From: a virus
Direction: 5' to 3' (one strand)
Length of the DNA: 64,000 nucleotides
IMG/VR virus record: IMGVR_UViG_3300025874_000005
Coordinates: 100,119 to 164,118 of that record
Part shown: piece by piece, positions 8,289-16,181 of the stretch
Layout: the number at the start of each line of letters is the position of its first letter
Numbering within the stretch: position 1 is the first letter of the stretch
Translations under genes and position numbers: made by a program
Notes under the pieces: generated by a model
Seen by the model: only the letters and a program-made list of their open reading frames with translations
What the model was told of the DNA's origin: nothing
Database searches by the model: none

Positions 8289-8564
8289 ATGGAAAATTTC
8301 GATTATAAAAAATATTTAGCTGAAGGTCGCTTATACGAAAACGTATTAGCTCAAAAACTTAGAGACGAAGCAAAACACCCAGACTCAAAAGTGGGTGCTG
8401 CTATATTTAACAAGTATGCTGAAAAAGTAGAAAAAGCTAAAAAAGAAGATTATGTAAAACTTATAAAAGCTATGGAAAGCGAATTAATATCTAAACACCC
8501 TGATACATTCAGTGGTGAAGATGACATTCCAGGAAGCTTTTTACGTGAGGACAAAATAAATTAA
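8289..8564 (+). CDS. Small protein with YLAE-G leader (internal-protein-like)
   Basis: Start set at ATG 8289, which has the usual TAAATAAA leader; a TTG twelve bases upstream would overlap the micro-gene's stop. The 91-residue product begins MENFDYKKYLAEGRLYEN, almost the same as the next protein (MNNFDLTKYLAEGKLLNE). Both have L-A-E before Gly, matching the prohead-protease consensus and placed like the capsid-targeting peptides of T4 internal proteins. The rest is helical and Lys/Glu-rich with no recognised domain. Probably packaged in the head or part of the core. Confidence 0.6.
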   Translation: MENFDYKKYLAEGRLYENVLAQKLRDEAKHPDSKVGAAIFNKYAEKVEKAKKEDYVKLIKAMESELISKHPDTFSGEDDIPGSFLREDKIN

Positions 8565-8569
8565 AATAA

Positions 8570-9052
8570 ATGAATAACTTCGATTTAACAAAATATTTAG
8601 CTGAAGGTAAGCTACTAAATGAATTCGTAGGTAAAGCCTTAGAAGATAGAAATCAACCTCTTTATGATAAATTAGTAGCAGGATCTGGCAAATCAGATAC
8701 TATGGAAGGTGAAATGTTAAGAGCTATTAATAGAATTGTTTATCGTTATTATAATGATGGAGATGAATACCATACAGGATATGGTACTGAAACAGCAGGA
8801 CCAGCTCATTCATTTTTGGTTAATGCTAACACAGGTGTAAGATCAGCAATGAATATGATATTTAGAAATGGAACTAATTATGAAGAAACTATTGAGGATG
8901 CTTTAGAGCATATTTTATCTCATATTGAAGCTAAACAAGGTAAATACACCCCTAATACAGTAGGTGATATGTTTGATTATGAAGCTGAATTTGAAGACGA
9001 TACATATGAAGAAGAAGATTATGATGATTATGATGATGATTATGATTATTAA
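8570..9052 (+). CDS. Small protein with YLAE-G leader and Asp/Tyr tail
   Basis: A 160-residue protein starting MNNFDLTKYLAEGKLLNE, the partner of the preceding gene's leader, with a predicted prohead-protease cut after E14. Residues ~15-135 look mainly helical and contain YRYYNDGDEYHTGYGTE. The last ~25 residues are almost all Asp, Glu and Tyr (EEEDYDDYDDDYDY). The gene follows the previous stop by five bases with an AAAATAA leader. Likely a capsid-core or internal virion protein; no family is recognised beyond the shared leader. Confidence 0.6.
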   Translation: MNNFDLTKYLAEGKLLNEFVGKALEDRNQPLYDKLVAGSGKSDTMEGEMLRAINRIVYRYYNDGDEYHTGYGTETAGPAHSFLVNANTGVRSAMNMIFRNGTNYEETIEDALEHILSHIEAKQGKYTPNTVGDMFDYEAEFEDDTYEEEDYDDYDDDYDY

Positions 9053-9062
9053 TTAAAATAAT

Positions 9063-9071
9063 ATATTTATA
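9063..9071 (+). promoter_or_regulatory. ATATTTATA element (candidate late promoter)
   Basis: ATATTTATA then ATAAAA, 17 bases before the ATG at 9089, just downstream of the 8570 gene's stop. Confidence 0.5.
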
Positions 9072-9088
9072 ATAAAAAATAATAAAAC

Positions 9089-9811
9089 ATGAAATATCAC
9101 ATATTTAGTGGATTGTACGTAGATGGAGCAGACTTTCAAACTGGCACGGGGATAGGCCTTTGGTGTAATTTTAATGATAATTCAGGACTATACACAGTAG
9201 ACCAAGAACAAAATTTTGTAATAGACACACCAAATTTTCTAAATAATTCTTCTATAGGAGGTAGCCTTAATATAGATAATGAAATGTGTGGATCAGCACC
9301 TATACAAGCAGGTACTAATTCCCAATTCCAAGGCCCCGCAGATGGTCTCCCAACTACTTTTCCTGTAGGAAAAAGTAGATTTGCAATAGGAGCAGTTGAC
9401 CTTGATGAATATGTAAGCCAGGGGGGCACTTTATCTCCATCTGATTGGTCAAATAATTTTGCTCAAATAGGATTTAGAGGAAATGCCAACCCATTAACAG
9501 TTTCAAAACTTCCAGGACAAGTTATTCCAAGTACAGATCATTATAATGTAATAGTTGCTGGAAACGAACCCTTAGGATTAAATACAAACGATGCAGGTGG
9601 AAGAGTACATTGGGATGTTGCTACCGGTACTTTAGGTCAATTTGTTAGTAAAATATTAGGTATAAAAATTGGAGAAGTTGGTGGAGCGGGAAGTATAGGA
9701 ACTGTAGTTCCTTCAACTTCCGATGAATTAGCTGCTGGTGTTTTATTACTATCAGGGTATGGAATTTTAAAAAATGATGCACTAGCATTTGCAACAGAAC
9801 CCCAACCATAA
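9089..9811 (+). CDS. Unrecognised Gly/Asn-rich, beta-type virion protein
   Basis: A 240-residue protein with a Gly/Ser/Thr/Asn-rich, beta-strand-type composition (GTGIGLWCNFNDN, GGSLNIDNEMCG, GAVDLDEYVSQGG) and a C-terminal hydrophobic stretch (LAAGVLLLSGYGIL). It has no obvious signal peptide. It is preceded by its own late-type element and followed by a strong terminator, so it ends the first transcription block. The composition resembles the fibre and decoration proteins elsewhere in the window more than the acidic core proteins upstream. A surface or decoration role is a guess. Confidence 0.55.
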   Translation: MKYHIFSGLYVDGADFQTGTGIGLWCNFNDNSGLYTVDQEQNFVIDTPNFLNNSSIGGSLNIDNEMCGSAPIQAGTNSQFQGPADGLPTTFPVGKSRFAIGAVDLDEYVSQGGTLSPSDWSNNFAQIGFRGNANPLTVSKLPGQVIPSTDHYNVIVAGNEPLGLNTNDAGGRVHWDVATGTLGQFVSKILGIKIGEVGGAGSIGTVVPSTSDELAAGVLLLSGYGILKNDALAFATEPQP

Positions 9812-9873
9812 TACAATAAACTTACAGCTCGATTCATAGCCGAGCGATTATATAAAAATAAATTTAGAGATCT

Positions 9874-9905
9874 GTGGCCTCCATTTGGAGGTCACATTTT
9901 TTTTT
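9874..9905 (+). terminator. Intrinsic terminator
   Basis: Nine-base stem GTGGCCTCC / GGAGGTCAC (one G-U pair), loop ATTT, then a run of nine T. A weaker five-base hairpin (GCTCG / CGAGC) lies upstream at 9827-9845. Ends the first block before the FAD dehydrogenase gene. Confidence 0.85.
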
Positions 9906-9938
9906 CGTATATTAATAACAAATAAAATTTAAGTCTAG

Positions 9939-11414
9939 ATGAATAAAAACATAGTAATGGTTGGAGCCGGGGTAGCAAATGTAAATGCTGCTACTAAGCT
10001 AGTAGATGAAGGTTATAATGGTAAAATTACCATTATTGATATGGGTAAAGACCCTTATTTAAGACCCTATGAAGAAGTAATGACAGGATTTTTAGGTGCA
10101 GGAGGTTGGTCTGATGGTAAATTAACTTACCATACTTCAATTGGAGGACAATTATCTAAATATTGTGGGGAAGAAAAAGCAATGGAATTATTTGATCAGG
10201 TGATAGATAATTTTAAACGTTTCCACCCCAAACCAGAGGAAGTACAATGTTCAAATCCAATTGCAGAACCAGATTTTATTAAACCCTATTTTGGTTTACG
10301 TTTATTCCCTGTATGGCACGTTGGTACAGATTACCTACACGAAATTGGAAAAAATTGGTATGATTATCTAGTATCTAAAGGTGTTAAATTTGAATGGGAA
10401 GCTAAGGTAACTTCAATTGATTTTGAAAACCAAACAGGAACTGTAATAGTACTACAATCTGATCTAACACATACATTTGAATATGACCGTCTAATATTTG
10501 GTGTAGGTAAATCAGGTATTGACTTTGGTAAACAATTAGCTGAAAAATATGAACTACCAACTGAACCAAAACCAGTACAAATTGGTGTCCGATTTGAAGC
10601 ACCACAAAAACACTTTCAAAAACTTATTGATGTAAGCTATGATTTCAAATTGTATCGTAAATTCGAAGACAAAGGAGTATCATTACGTTCATTCTGTACT
10701 AACAACAACGCAGCTTATGTTGCCGTTGAGCAAACGTATGGGGATGTTAGCTACAATGGACACGCTAAAAAAGGAGAAGAACATAGAAACAATATGACCA
10801 ATTTTGGCATATTAATGGAAATTCAAGGTATTGATGAACCTTTTACCTGGTCAAGAGAATTAGTTAAAGCTGTAAATGAAACTTGGTTTGATAATAGTAA
10901 AGGCCAAGGTAGATTTGCTCGTAAGACTCATACAGGTTTATATTATTCACCTACTCGTGAAGCAGGAATGACAAGTGAAGGTATAAAAGTTGATGCTATG
11001 CCTATTAAATCATTAGATCAAGTTAAAGATGCATTTCAAGGTTATTATGATTACATAGAAGATTTTATTGAAGATATGAAAAAAGTATTCCCAACACTTA
11101 AAGATGATTGGGGTATTTATGTACCTGAAGTAAAATATTTGTCACCTGAACCATTAGTTAACTATAATGATTTAAGTTTAACTACATACCCTAATGTACA
11201 TTTTGTAGGTGATGCTTTAAGTGCAAGAGGCATTACAGTATCAGGTGCTCAAGGGACATTAGTAGCAGAACAAATTGTAAATGACCAAAAAGAAATAAAT
11301 GATTTTTTAGAATGGGCTGATAAACCTGGACCTTGGTCTGAAGAAGATAATAAAATACATACTATAGGAGGATTAACAATGCCTAAAAAAAATACTAATA
11401 AATTAAATAAATAA
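9939..11414 (+). CDS. FAD-dependent dehydrogenase-like oxidoreductase
   Basis: A 491-residue protein. Residues 5-21 (IVMVGAGVANVNAATKL) form a Rossmann GxGxxN dinucleotide-binding loop followed by an acidic strand end (TIIDMGKD). GGWSDGKLTY (~56-65) and FVGDALSARGITVSGAQGT (~427-445) match positions of the FAD-binding motifs in the FAD-dependent dehydrogenase family I know as COG2509. KPVQIGVRFEAPQKHF fits the same family. The cytoplasmic substrate is unknown. It opens a block of enzyme genes after a terminator and a CGTATATTAATAAC element. A flavoenzyme of this size is unusual within a phage structural region and was probably acquired from a bacterium. Confidence 0.75.
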   Translation: MNKNIVMVGAGVANVNAATKLVDEGYNGKITIIDMGKDPYLRPYEEVMTGFLGAGGWSDGKLTYHTSIGGQLSKYCGEEKAMELFDQVIDNFKRFHPKPEEVQCSNPIAEPDFIKPYFGLRLFPVWHVGTDYLHEIGKNWYDYLVSKGVKFEWEAKVTSIDFENQTGTVIVLQSDLTHTFEYDRLIFGVGKSGIDFGKQLAEKYELPTEPKPVQIGVRFEAPQKHFQKLIDVSYDFKLYRKFEDKGVSLRSFCTNNNAAYVAVEQTYGDVSYNGHAKKGEEHRNNMTNFGILMEIQGIDEPFTWSRELVKAVNETWFDNSKGQGRFARKTHTGLYYSPTREAGMTSEGIKVDAMPIKSLDQVKDAFQGYYDYIEDFIEDMKKVFPTLKDDWGIYVPEVKYLSPEPLVNYNDLSLTTYPNVHFVGDALSARGITVSGAQGTLVAEQIVNDQKEINDFLEWADKPGPWSEEDNKIHTIGGLTMPKKNTNKLNK

Positions 11415-11419
11415 AAATT

Positions 11420-11686
11420 ATGAGCAGTAAATTTTATGAAGAAAAAGTAATTAAATATAAAGGAGCTAGACATTATTTAATTAGATTAGAAGGTGAAGAA
11501 CATTTTAAACATCACAGATACGATTCACCAGCAATAGTACCTATCAATAAACAATCAGAGTTTAAAAGGGGATACTTTTTAAGTGGGATTGAATATTCTG
11601 AGGAAGAGTTTAAGGATATAATGAAGGAAAGAGAAGGTTTACCTTGGTACAAAACATCAGCTGGGAAGGGAACATCAAGACATTAA
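11420..11686 (+). CDS. Small conserved hypothetical protein
   Basis: An 88-residue charged protein (MSSKFYEEKVIKYKGARHYL, EHFKHHRYDSPAI, FLSGIEYSEEEFKDIMKERE) with clustered His/Lys/Arg and a Ser/Lys/Gly tail. It lies five bases after the FAD-dehydrogenase stop and one base before the cupin gene, so it is probably expressed with them. I do not recognise a domain. It may be an accessory of the neighbouring enzymes, but nothing in the sequence shows this. Confidence 0.5.
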   Translation: MSSKFYEEKVIKYKGARHYLIRLEGEEHFKHHRYDSPAIVPINKQSEFKRGYFLSGIEYSEEEFKDIMKEREGLPWYKTSAGKGTSRH

Positions 11687-11687
11687 T

Positions 11688-12095
11688 ATGAGAGACCACA
11701 CATTAGAAGCAATGCCTTATAAAGGAGAAATTCATGAAAAAGCATGGGGTCATGAGTTATGGATAATTAATAATGAATTCTATTGCGGTAAGTTATTAGT
11801 ATTTAAAAAGGATAAATCATTTTCAATGCATTATCATTTATTAAAAGATGAAGCATGGTACATCTCTAAAGGAAAATTTTTGTACAAATATATTGATACT
11901 GAGGATGCTGAGTATAAATCAATTGAAGTAACAGAAGGAGATTGTATACATTTAATGCCAGGACAGCCTCACCAAATGTTGGCTCTCGAAGAAGGAAGTT
12001 GTATATTTGAAGTATCAACACAGCACTTTGATAGTGATAGTTATAGAATAGGAATGGGATCTTCACAGTTAGATCCAAAAAACTTACCATTTTAA
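11688..12095 (+). CDS. Metal-binding cupin protein
   Basis: A 135-residue single-domain cupin. The first motif is H48-x-H50-x4-E55 (SMHYHLLKDEAWYISKG) and the second is GDCIHLMPGQPHQM with H95; together they give the His-His-Glu-His metal site. Such cupins include sugar-phosphate isomerase-like and dioxygenase-like enzymes and cannot be told apart by sequence alone. The spacing to both neighbours is one or two bases, so it belongs to the enzyme operon starting at 9939. Sugar-nucleotide metabolism is an attractive guess given the glycosyltransferases far downstream, but unproven. Confidence 0.75.
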   Translation: MRDHTLEAMPYKGEIHEKAWGHELWIINNEFYCGKLLVFKKDKSFSMHYHLLKDEAWYISKGKFLYKYIDTEDAEYKSIEVTEGDCIHLMPGQPHQMLALEEGSCIFEVSTQHFDSDSYRIGMGSSQLDPKNLPF

Positions 12096-12097
12096 TT

Positions 12098-12385
12098 ATG
12101 AGTATTAGAAAAAAATATAAACAGGAAGACCAAGAATTAGCAGCTTCTTTACAGGAAATAAACATAAATACAGCGATATTAGAAATAAAATTATTGGGTT
12201 TATCTAAAATAAAAGATAATTTATTATATGAGTGTAGATATGTTGATAGAGGAACAATTAAAACAGTGCCGATTATAGCACAAGATGTTACTCAAGCAAT
12301 AGCTAAGTTAGATCCCTATGTAGAATCAGCAATCCCCGAAAACGTATTAAAAATAATGTTGGGCACAGAAAGATATAGTATATAA
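12098..12385 (+). CDS. Hypothetical protein, operon member
   Basis: A 95-residue protein: helical, charged N-terminal ~30 residues, then a short beta segment (LLGLSKIKDNLLYECRYVDRG, TIKTVPIIAQDV) and a helical end. Its stop overlaps the next start (TAATG), indicating coupling with the methyltransferase. No family is recognised. The small mixed fold with an alternating beta middle could be a binding or regulatory module. Confidence 0.5.
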   Translation: MSIRKKYKQEDQELAASLQEININTAILEIKLLGLSKIKDNLLYECRYVDRGTIKTVPIIAQDVTQAIAKLDPYVESAIPENVLKIMLGTERYSI

Positions 12386-13074
12386 TGATAAGAAACGGTA
12401 AACAATTTTATACAAAAGATGGAAAATTAATAGATATGTCAAGCTGGGATGTTAGTAAAGGACATCAAGATGTAGGTATTAATTATGGCTGGGAAGGTGC
12501 TATGGCTTGGGGGAATTTAATCCATGATGAGTTAAATAAATATGGACCTGGTGTTCAACCCGGTGATGTTTATTTAGATTTAGGAGCAAATATAGGACTA
12601 TCAGCTTTAAGAGCAGAATTATCAGGGGCCTCTAAATTATATTGCATTGAACCTGACCCAGGAGTATACGAGGCATTAGAAATGAATAAATCAGATAAAT
12701 GGGAGAATTTTAATTTAGCAATTGCAGACTATGATGGAGAAATAGACATACCCAAATGGCCTGATTGGTGGGATAATGTTTCACGTCCTTGTATTACTTT
12801 AGAAAATTTTATGTATTCTAATAAAATTACACATATTGATTATATGAAAGTTGATATTGAGGGACATGAAATTAAAATTTTACCCCAAATTCCAAAAGCT
12901 ATATATGATAAAATTTCAAAAATTTTTATTGAATATCATGAGGATACTACAATTTCACCAGAAGATAGAGATAAAAAAAGATTAGAATTTGTAAAATCAA
13001 TAATATCAAAAGGATATAATAATCACTTTGTTGAAGTTGGATATCATCAAAGTTTTATTTATATTTGGAAATAA
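12385..13074 (+). CDS. FkbM-type SAM-dependent methyltransferase
   Basis: A 229-residue class-I methyltransferase of the FkbM type. Motif I is VYLDLGANIGLSAL (62-75) with acidic E89 (CIEPDPGVYEAL) at the end of strand 2; IDYMKVDIEGHEIKIL is the family's DxEGxE signature after the fourth strand. FkbM enzymes usually O-methylate sugars or related hydroxyls, often in polysaccharide or glycoprotein pathways. It is coupled by TAATG to the preceding gene. A plausible target is a glycan on the phage or host surface, linking it to the glycosyltransferase cassette at 43809-48677; that link is inference. Confidence 0.8.
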   Translation: MIRNGKQFYTKDGKLIDMSSWDVSKGHQDVGINYGWEGAMAWGNLIHDELNKYGPGVQPGDVYLDLGANIGLSALRAELSGASKLYCIEPDPGVYEALEMNKSDKWENFNLAIADYDGEIDIPKWPDWWDNVSRPCITLENFMYSNKITHIDYMKVDIEGHEIKILPQIPKAIYDKISKIFIEYHEDTTISPEDRDKKRLEFVKSIISKGYNNHFVEVGYHQSFIYIWK

Positions 13075-13086
13075 AATAAATAAGTT

Positions 13087-13617
13087 ATGAAAATAGGTTT
13101 TTGTGGAACAATGTCAGTAGGTAAAACAACTTTAGTTAATGCTTTATCTGAACTACCAGAATTAAAAAATTATAAATTTAGAACAGAACGTTCTAAATAT
13201 CTTATGGAAATGGGAATCCCATTAAACACAGATAGTACCGTAAAAGGCCAGTCTGTATTTTTAGCTGAAAGAGCTAGTGAACTAATGCAAAATAATATTA
13301 TAACAGATAGAACTATTATTGATGTGATGGCGTTTGCTAAATGTTCTAAGTCTATGAATTACATGGAAGCAGATGATTTTTGCTCATTTGCTAGTAATAT
13401 GTTAGATGAATATGATTATATATTTTATGTTTCACCTGAAGGTGTTGATATAGAAAATAATGGTGTTAGAGAAACTAATGCTGAATATAGAAAATTAATT
13501 GACCAAAACATACAGCTTTTAATTATTAAGTACAGACATAAGATAAAAAACTTAATTGAAATAAAAGGTTCAACAGAGGAACGTATAAAGTTAGTTAAAC
13601 AGTCAATTTCTTTGTGA
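13087..13617 (+). CDS. P-loop NTPase / kinase-like protein
   Basis: A 176-residue P-loop protein. Walker A is GTMSVGKTT (7-15). NIITDRTIIDVMAFAKCS is consistent with the Walker B/DR region of nucleoside- or nicotinamide-kinase-like ATPases (AAA_28/NadR type), and YDYIFYVSPEGVD with the next strand. Such phage proteins may phosphorylate a nucleoside or NAD precursor, but the substrate cannot be read. The stop (TGA 13615-13617) overlaps an ATATTTATA element, so it closes the accessory-enzyme operon. Confidence 0.7.
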   Translation: MKIGFCGTMSVGKTTLVNALSELPELKNYKFRTERSKYLMEMGIPLNTDSTVKGQSVFLAERASELMQNNIITDRTIIDVMAFAKCSKSMNYMEADDFCSFASNMLDEYDYIFYVSPEGVDIENNGVRETNAEYRKLIDQNIQLLIIKYRHKIKNLIEIKGSTEERIKLVKQSISL

Positions 13618-13625
13618 TATTTATA
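13617..13625 (+). promoter_or_regulatory. ATATTTATA element (candidate late promoter)
   Basis: GATATTTATAACAAAA overlapping the upstream stop codon, 14 bases before the ATG at 13640. Nearly identical to the copy at 48677-48685. Confidence 0.55.
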
Positions 13626-13639
13626 ACAAAAATACTCTA

Positions 13640-14008
13640 ATGAAGAAATCAGAATTAAAAGCATCAATTAAAGAAGAAATCCTTGAACTATTAGAAGCAG
13701 AATCTGCAGATGAAATTAGTGCTAAAGCCGATGCACAGGCTGACCTAAATAAGGAATTAGAAAAAACTCAAGACCTTATGAAAGAAGAAGATGAAGATGA
13801 TGAGGATGTAATGGATAAGAAAGCTATAAAAGGAGCTAAAAAAGGAGACTCAGTATCTAAATTAGCATCAAAACTTCAACAAACATCTGCTGAAATGAAA
13901 AAAGTAGTAAAAAAGTGGAAAAATGCTGAAGGTTCTGAAAAACAAAAACTTACGGATCGTCTAAGAGAATTAACTAAAATTAAAAAAGAACTTGAAGGTC
14001 TTCTTTAA
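13640..14008 (+). CDS. Charged core-like protein with leader peptide
   Basis: A 122-residue coiled-coil-type protein. The leader MKKSELKASIKEEILELLEA resembles that of the 2113 gene (MKKSELKEIIKSQFLAEA); L-L-E before Ala fits the prohead-protease consensus. An acidic run (EEDEDDEDVMDKK) is followed by a Lys-rich helical region. It sits directly before the membrane protein and terminase genes. A small prohead-core or internal protein is likely by analogy with T4 core proteins. Confidence 0.6.
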   Translation: MKKSELKASIKEEILELLEAESADEISAKADAQADLNKELEKTQDLMKEEDEDDEDVMDKKAIKGAKKGDSVSKLASKLQQTSAEMKKVVKKWKNAEGSEKQKLTDRLRELTKIKKELEGLL

Positions 14009-14588
14009 AAATATCCAATTTCTACTTATTGTAGTTTTAGTTGTACTCCTTTTATTACAAAGGAGTTGTACTTCTGATCCAACTATTATTGAACCTACGA
14101 TTATAACAAAGGTTGAAACTAAATGGGATACTATTACTATTAACAAGATAGAATATGTACCTAAATGGGTAGAAAAAATAGTAACAGTATATGAAAATGA
14201 TACTATTATAATAAATACTCCTATAGATACATTAGAAGTATTAAAAGAATACTATGCCAAAAATGTTTATGTAGATAAAATTGTATTGGATTCTTTAGGG
14301 GTTGTAACTGTAACAGATACAATTTCCCAAAATAGAATATTTTCAAGACAAATAAAATCAGATATACTAATCCCTACAAAAACACTAACTCAAGAGATTT
14401 ATTTAAATAATAGAGAATTTTATTGGGGTTTAAATATAGCAGGTAGATCATCACAAATTAATTATTTAGGTGGGGGAATATTATACAAATCAAAAAGAAA
14501 AAACATATATGGTTTAGGGATAGGTGTTAATGAAAACTTTGAACCTATTATATCAGGTAGTTATTATATGAAAATAGGTAAAAAATAA
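13992..14588 (+). CDS. Single-span membrane protein (spanin-like candidate)
   Basis: Starts at TTG 13992 (no ATG precedes the membrane segment), overlapping the upstream gene by 17 bases. Residues ~9-22 (QFLLIVVLVVLLLL) form one transmembrane helix after a short basic N terminus, followed by C26 and a ~170-residue exported domain with DTI/DTL patterns (ETKWDTITINKIEYVPKW) and a C-terminal glycine-rich beta region (YWGLNIAG, YGLGIGVNENF). Proteins with this layout occur in Bacteroidota phages. It could be an inner-membrane spanin or an envelope-modifying factor; no lysozyme or holin neighbour supports a definite lysis call. Confidence 0.6.
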   Translation: MKVFFKNIQFLLIVVLVVLLLLQRSCTSDPTIIEPTIITKVETKWDTITINKIEYVPKWVEKIVTVYENDTIIINTPIDTLEVLKEYYAKNVYVDKIVLDSLGVVTVTDTISQNRIFSRQIKSDILIPTKTLTQEIYLNNREFYWGLNIAGRSSQINYLGGGILYKSKRKNIYGLGIGVNENFEPIISGSYYMKIGKK

Positions 14589-16163
14589 ATGGCTGAAGAT
14601 TTAAAAAAAATAATAAGACAAGAATATATGAAATGTGCTCAAGACCCAGCTCATTTTATGAAAAAATACTGTTTTATTCAACACCCTCAAAGAGGTAGAA
14701 TCCAGTTTAATTTATATCCTTTTCAAGAAAAAACTTTACATTTAGTTAGAGATAATCCTTATTCAATAATATTAAAGTCAAGACAATTAGGAATATCAAC
14801 CCTATCAGCCGGTTATTCTTTATGGTTAATGTTGTTTCATAAGGATAAAAACGTGTTATGTATAGCGACTAAACAAGAAACAGCGCGTAACATGGTTACT
14901 AAGGTAAAATTCATGTATGACAATTTACCATCATGGTTATCTATAAAAGCAGAAGAAAATAACAAACTATCACTTAGATTAAATAATGGATCTATAATTA
15001 AGGCAACATCAGCTAGTAGTGATGCTGGTAGATCAGAAGCAGTATCTTTACTATTAATAGATGAAGCAGCCTTTATTGATAATATTGGTGAGATTTGGGC
15101 ATCAGCTCAACAAACACTAGCAACTGGTGGGGGTGCTATAGTATTAAGTACTCCCTATGGTACCGGAAATTGGTTCCATAAAACTTGGGTTAATGCAGAA
15201 GCTAATGAAAATCAATTTATACCTATTAAATTACCTTGGTTTGTCCACCCTGAAAGAAACCAGGAGTGGAGAGATAACCAAAATGAATTATTAGGAGATC
15301 CTAGAATGGCAGCTCAAGAGTGTGATTGTGATTTTAGTACATCAGGTGATATTGTATTTTACAATGAATGGATTGAGTTTTTAAATGAAACTACTATTAA
15401 AGAGCCTATGGAAAGAAGAGGAGTAGACCAAAATTTATGGGTTTGGGAATCTGCTGATTATTCTAGAGAATATATGGTTGTAGCAGATGTTGCACGGGGT
15501 GATGGTAAAGATTATTCAGCCTGCCATGTAATGGATATAGCTACAAATACACAAGTAGCAGAATATAAAGGACAAATGCCCCCTAAAGAATTTGGATATT
15601 TTTTAACAGGTTTATCTACAGAATATAATAATGCTATGTTAGTAGTAGAAAATGCTAATATAGGGTGGGCAACCTTAGATGCGATACAAGAAAGAGGATA
15701 TAAAAATTTATACCAATCCCCCAAATCCGATGCCTTAACGGCTGAGTCATTTTTAAGAGTATTTGAAGGAAATTCAGAGATGGTACCTGGGTTTACAATG
15801 TCAATGAGAACAAGACCTCTTTGTATTAATAAATTTAGAGAATTTGTAGGAGATAAATCTGTGGTAATTAGGTCAAAACGTTTAATAGAAGAAATGAAGG
15901 TATTTATCTGGAAAAACGGAAGACCAGAAGCTCAAACTGGTTATAACGATGACTTGGTTATGTCATTTGGGATTGGTATGTTTCTACGAGACACATCATT
16001 AAAATTCCAACAGCAGAGTTTAGATATGACAAGGGCAACATTAGGTAGTGTAAAATCTAATAAAGTAACATATAGTGGAGGACATTCAGCAAACAATTCA
16101 ATTGAAAATCCATATGAGATGAAAATAAATGGTAAGTCTCATGATATAGGATGGTTATTATAA
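14589..16163 (+). CDS. terL: Terminase large subunit (packaging ATPase/nuclease)
   Basis: A 524-residue gp17-type DNA-packaging motor. The ATPase has a shifted Walker A, K63-S-R-Q-L-G-I-S-T71 (T4 has SRQLGKTT), and Walker B SLLLIDEA (D158-E159); AIVLSTPYGTGNWFH is the coupling motif. The C-terminal RNase H-like nuclease shows VVADVARGDGKDYSA (D300, D308), VVENANIGWATLD and the last acidic cluster GYNDDLVMSFGIG. It docks on the portal and pumps DNA into proheads, cutting at headful length. Starts immediately after the upstream stop (TAA-ATG). No small-terminase gene is evident in the window. Confidence 0.95.
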   Translation: MAEDLKKIIRQEYMKCAQDPAHFMKKYCFIQHPQRGRIQFNLYPFQEKTLHLVRDNPYSIILKSRQLGISTLSAGYSLWLMLFHKDKNVLCIATKQETARNMVTKVKFMYDNLPSWLSIKAEENNKLSLRLNNGSIIKATSASSDAGRSEAVSLLLIDEAAFIDNIGEIWASAQQTLATGGGAIVLSTPYGTGNWFHKTWVNAEANENQFIPIKLPWFVHPERNQEWRDNQNELLGDPRMAAQECDCDFSTSGDIVFYNEWIEFLNETTIKEPMERRGVDQNLWVWESADYSREYMVVADVARGDGKDYSACHVMDIATNTQVAEYKGQMPPKEFGYFLTGLSTEYNNAMLVVENANIGWATLDAIQERGYKNLYQSPKSDALTAESFLRVFEGNSEMVPGFTMSMRTRPLCINKFREFVGDKSVVIRSKRLIEEMKVFIWKNGRPEAQTGYNDDLVMSFGIGMFLRDTSLKFQQQSLDMTRATLGSVKSNKVTYSGGHSANNSIENPYEMKINGKSHDIGWLL

Positions 16164-16171
16164 TATTTATA
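16163..16171 (+). promoter_or_regulatory. ATATTTATA element overlapping TATAAATA
   Basis: ATATTTATAAATA just 10 bases before the portal ATG (16182). It includes an exact T4 late -10 box TATAAATA at 16168-16175. If used as in T4, transcription would start at or next to the ATG. Confidence 0.55.
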
Positions 16172-16181
16172 AATAAATAAA

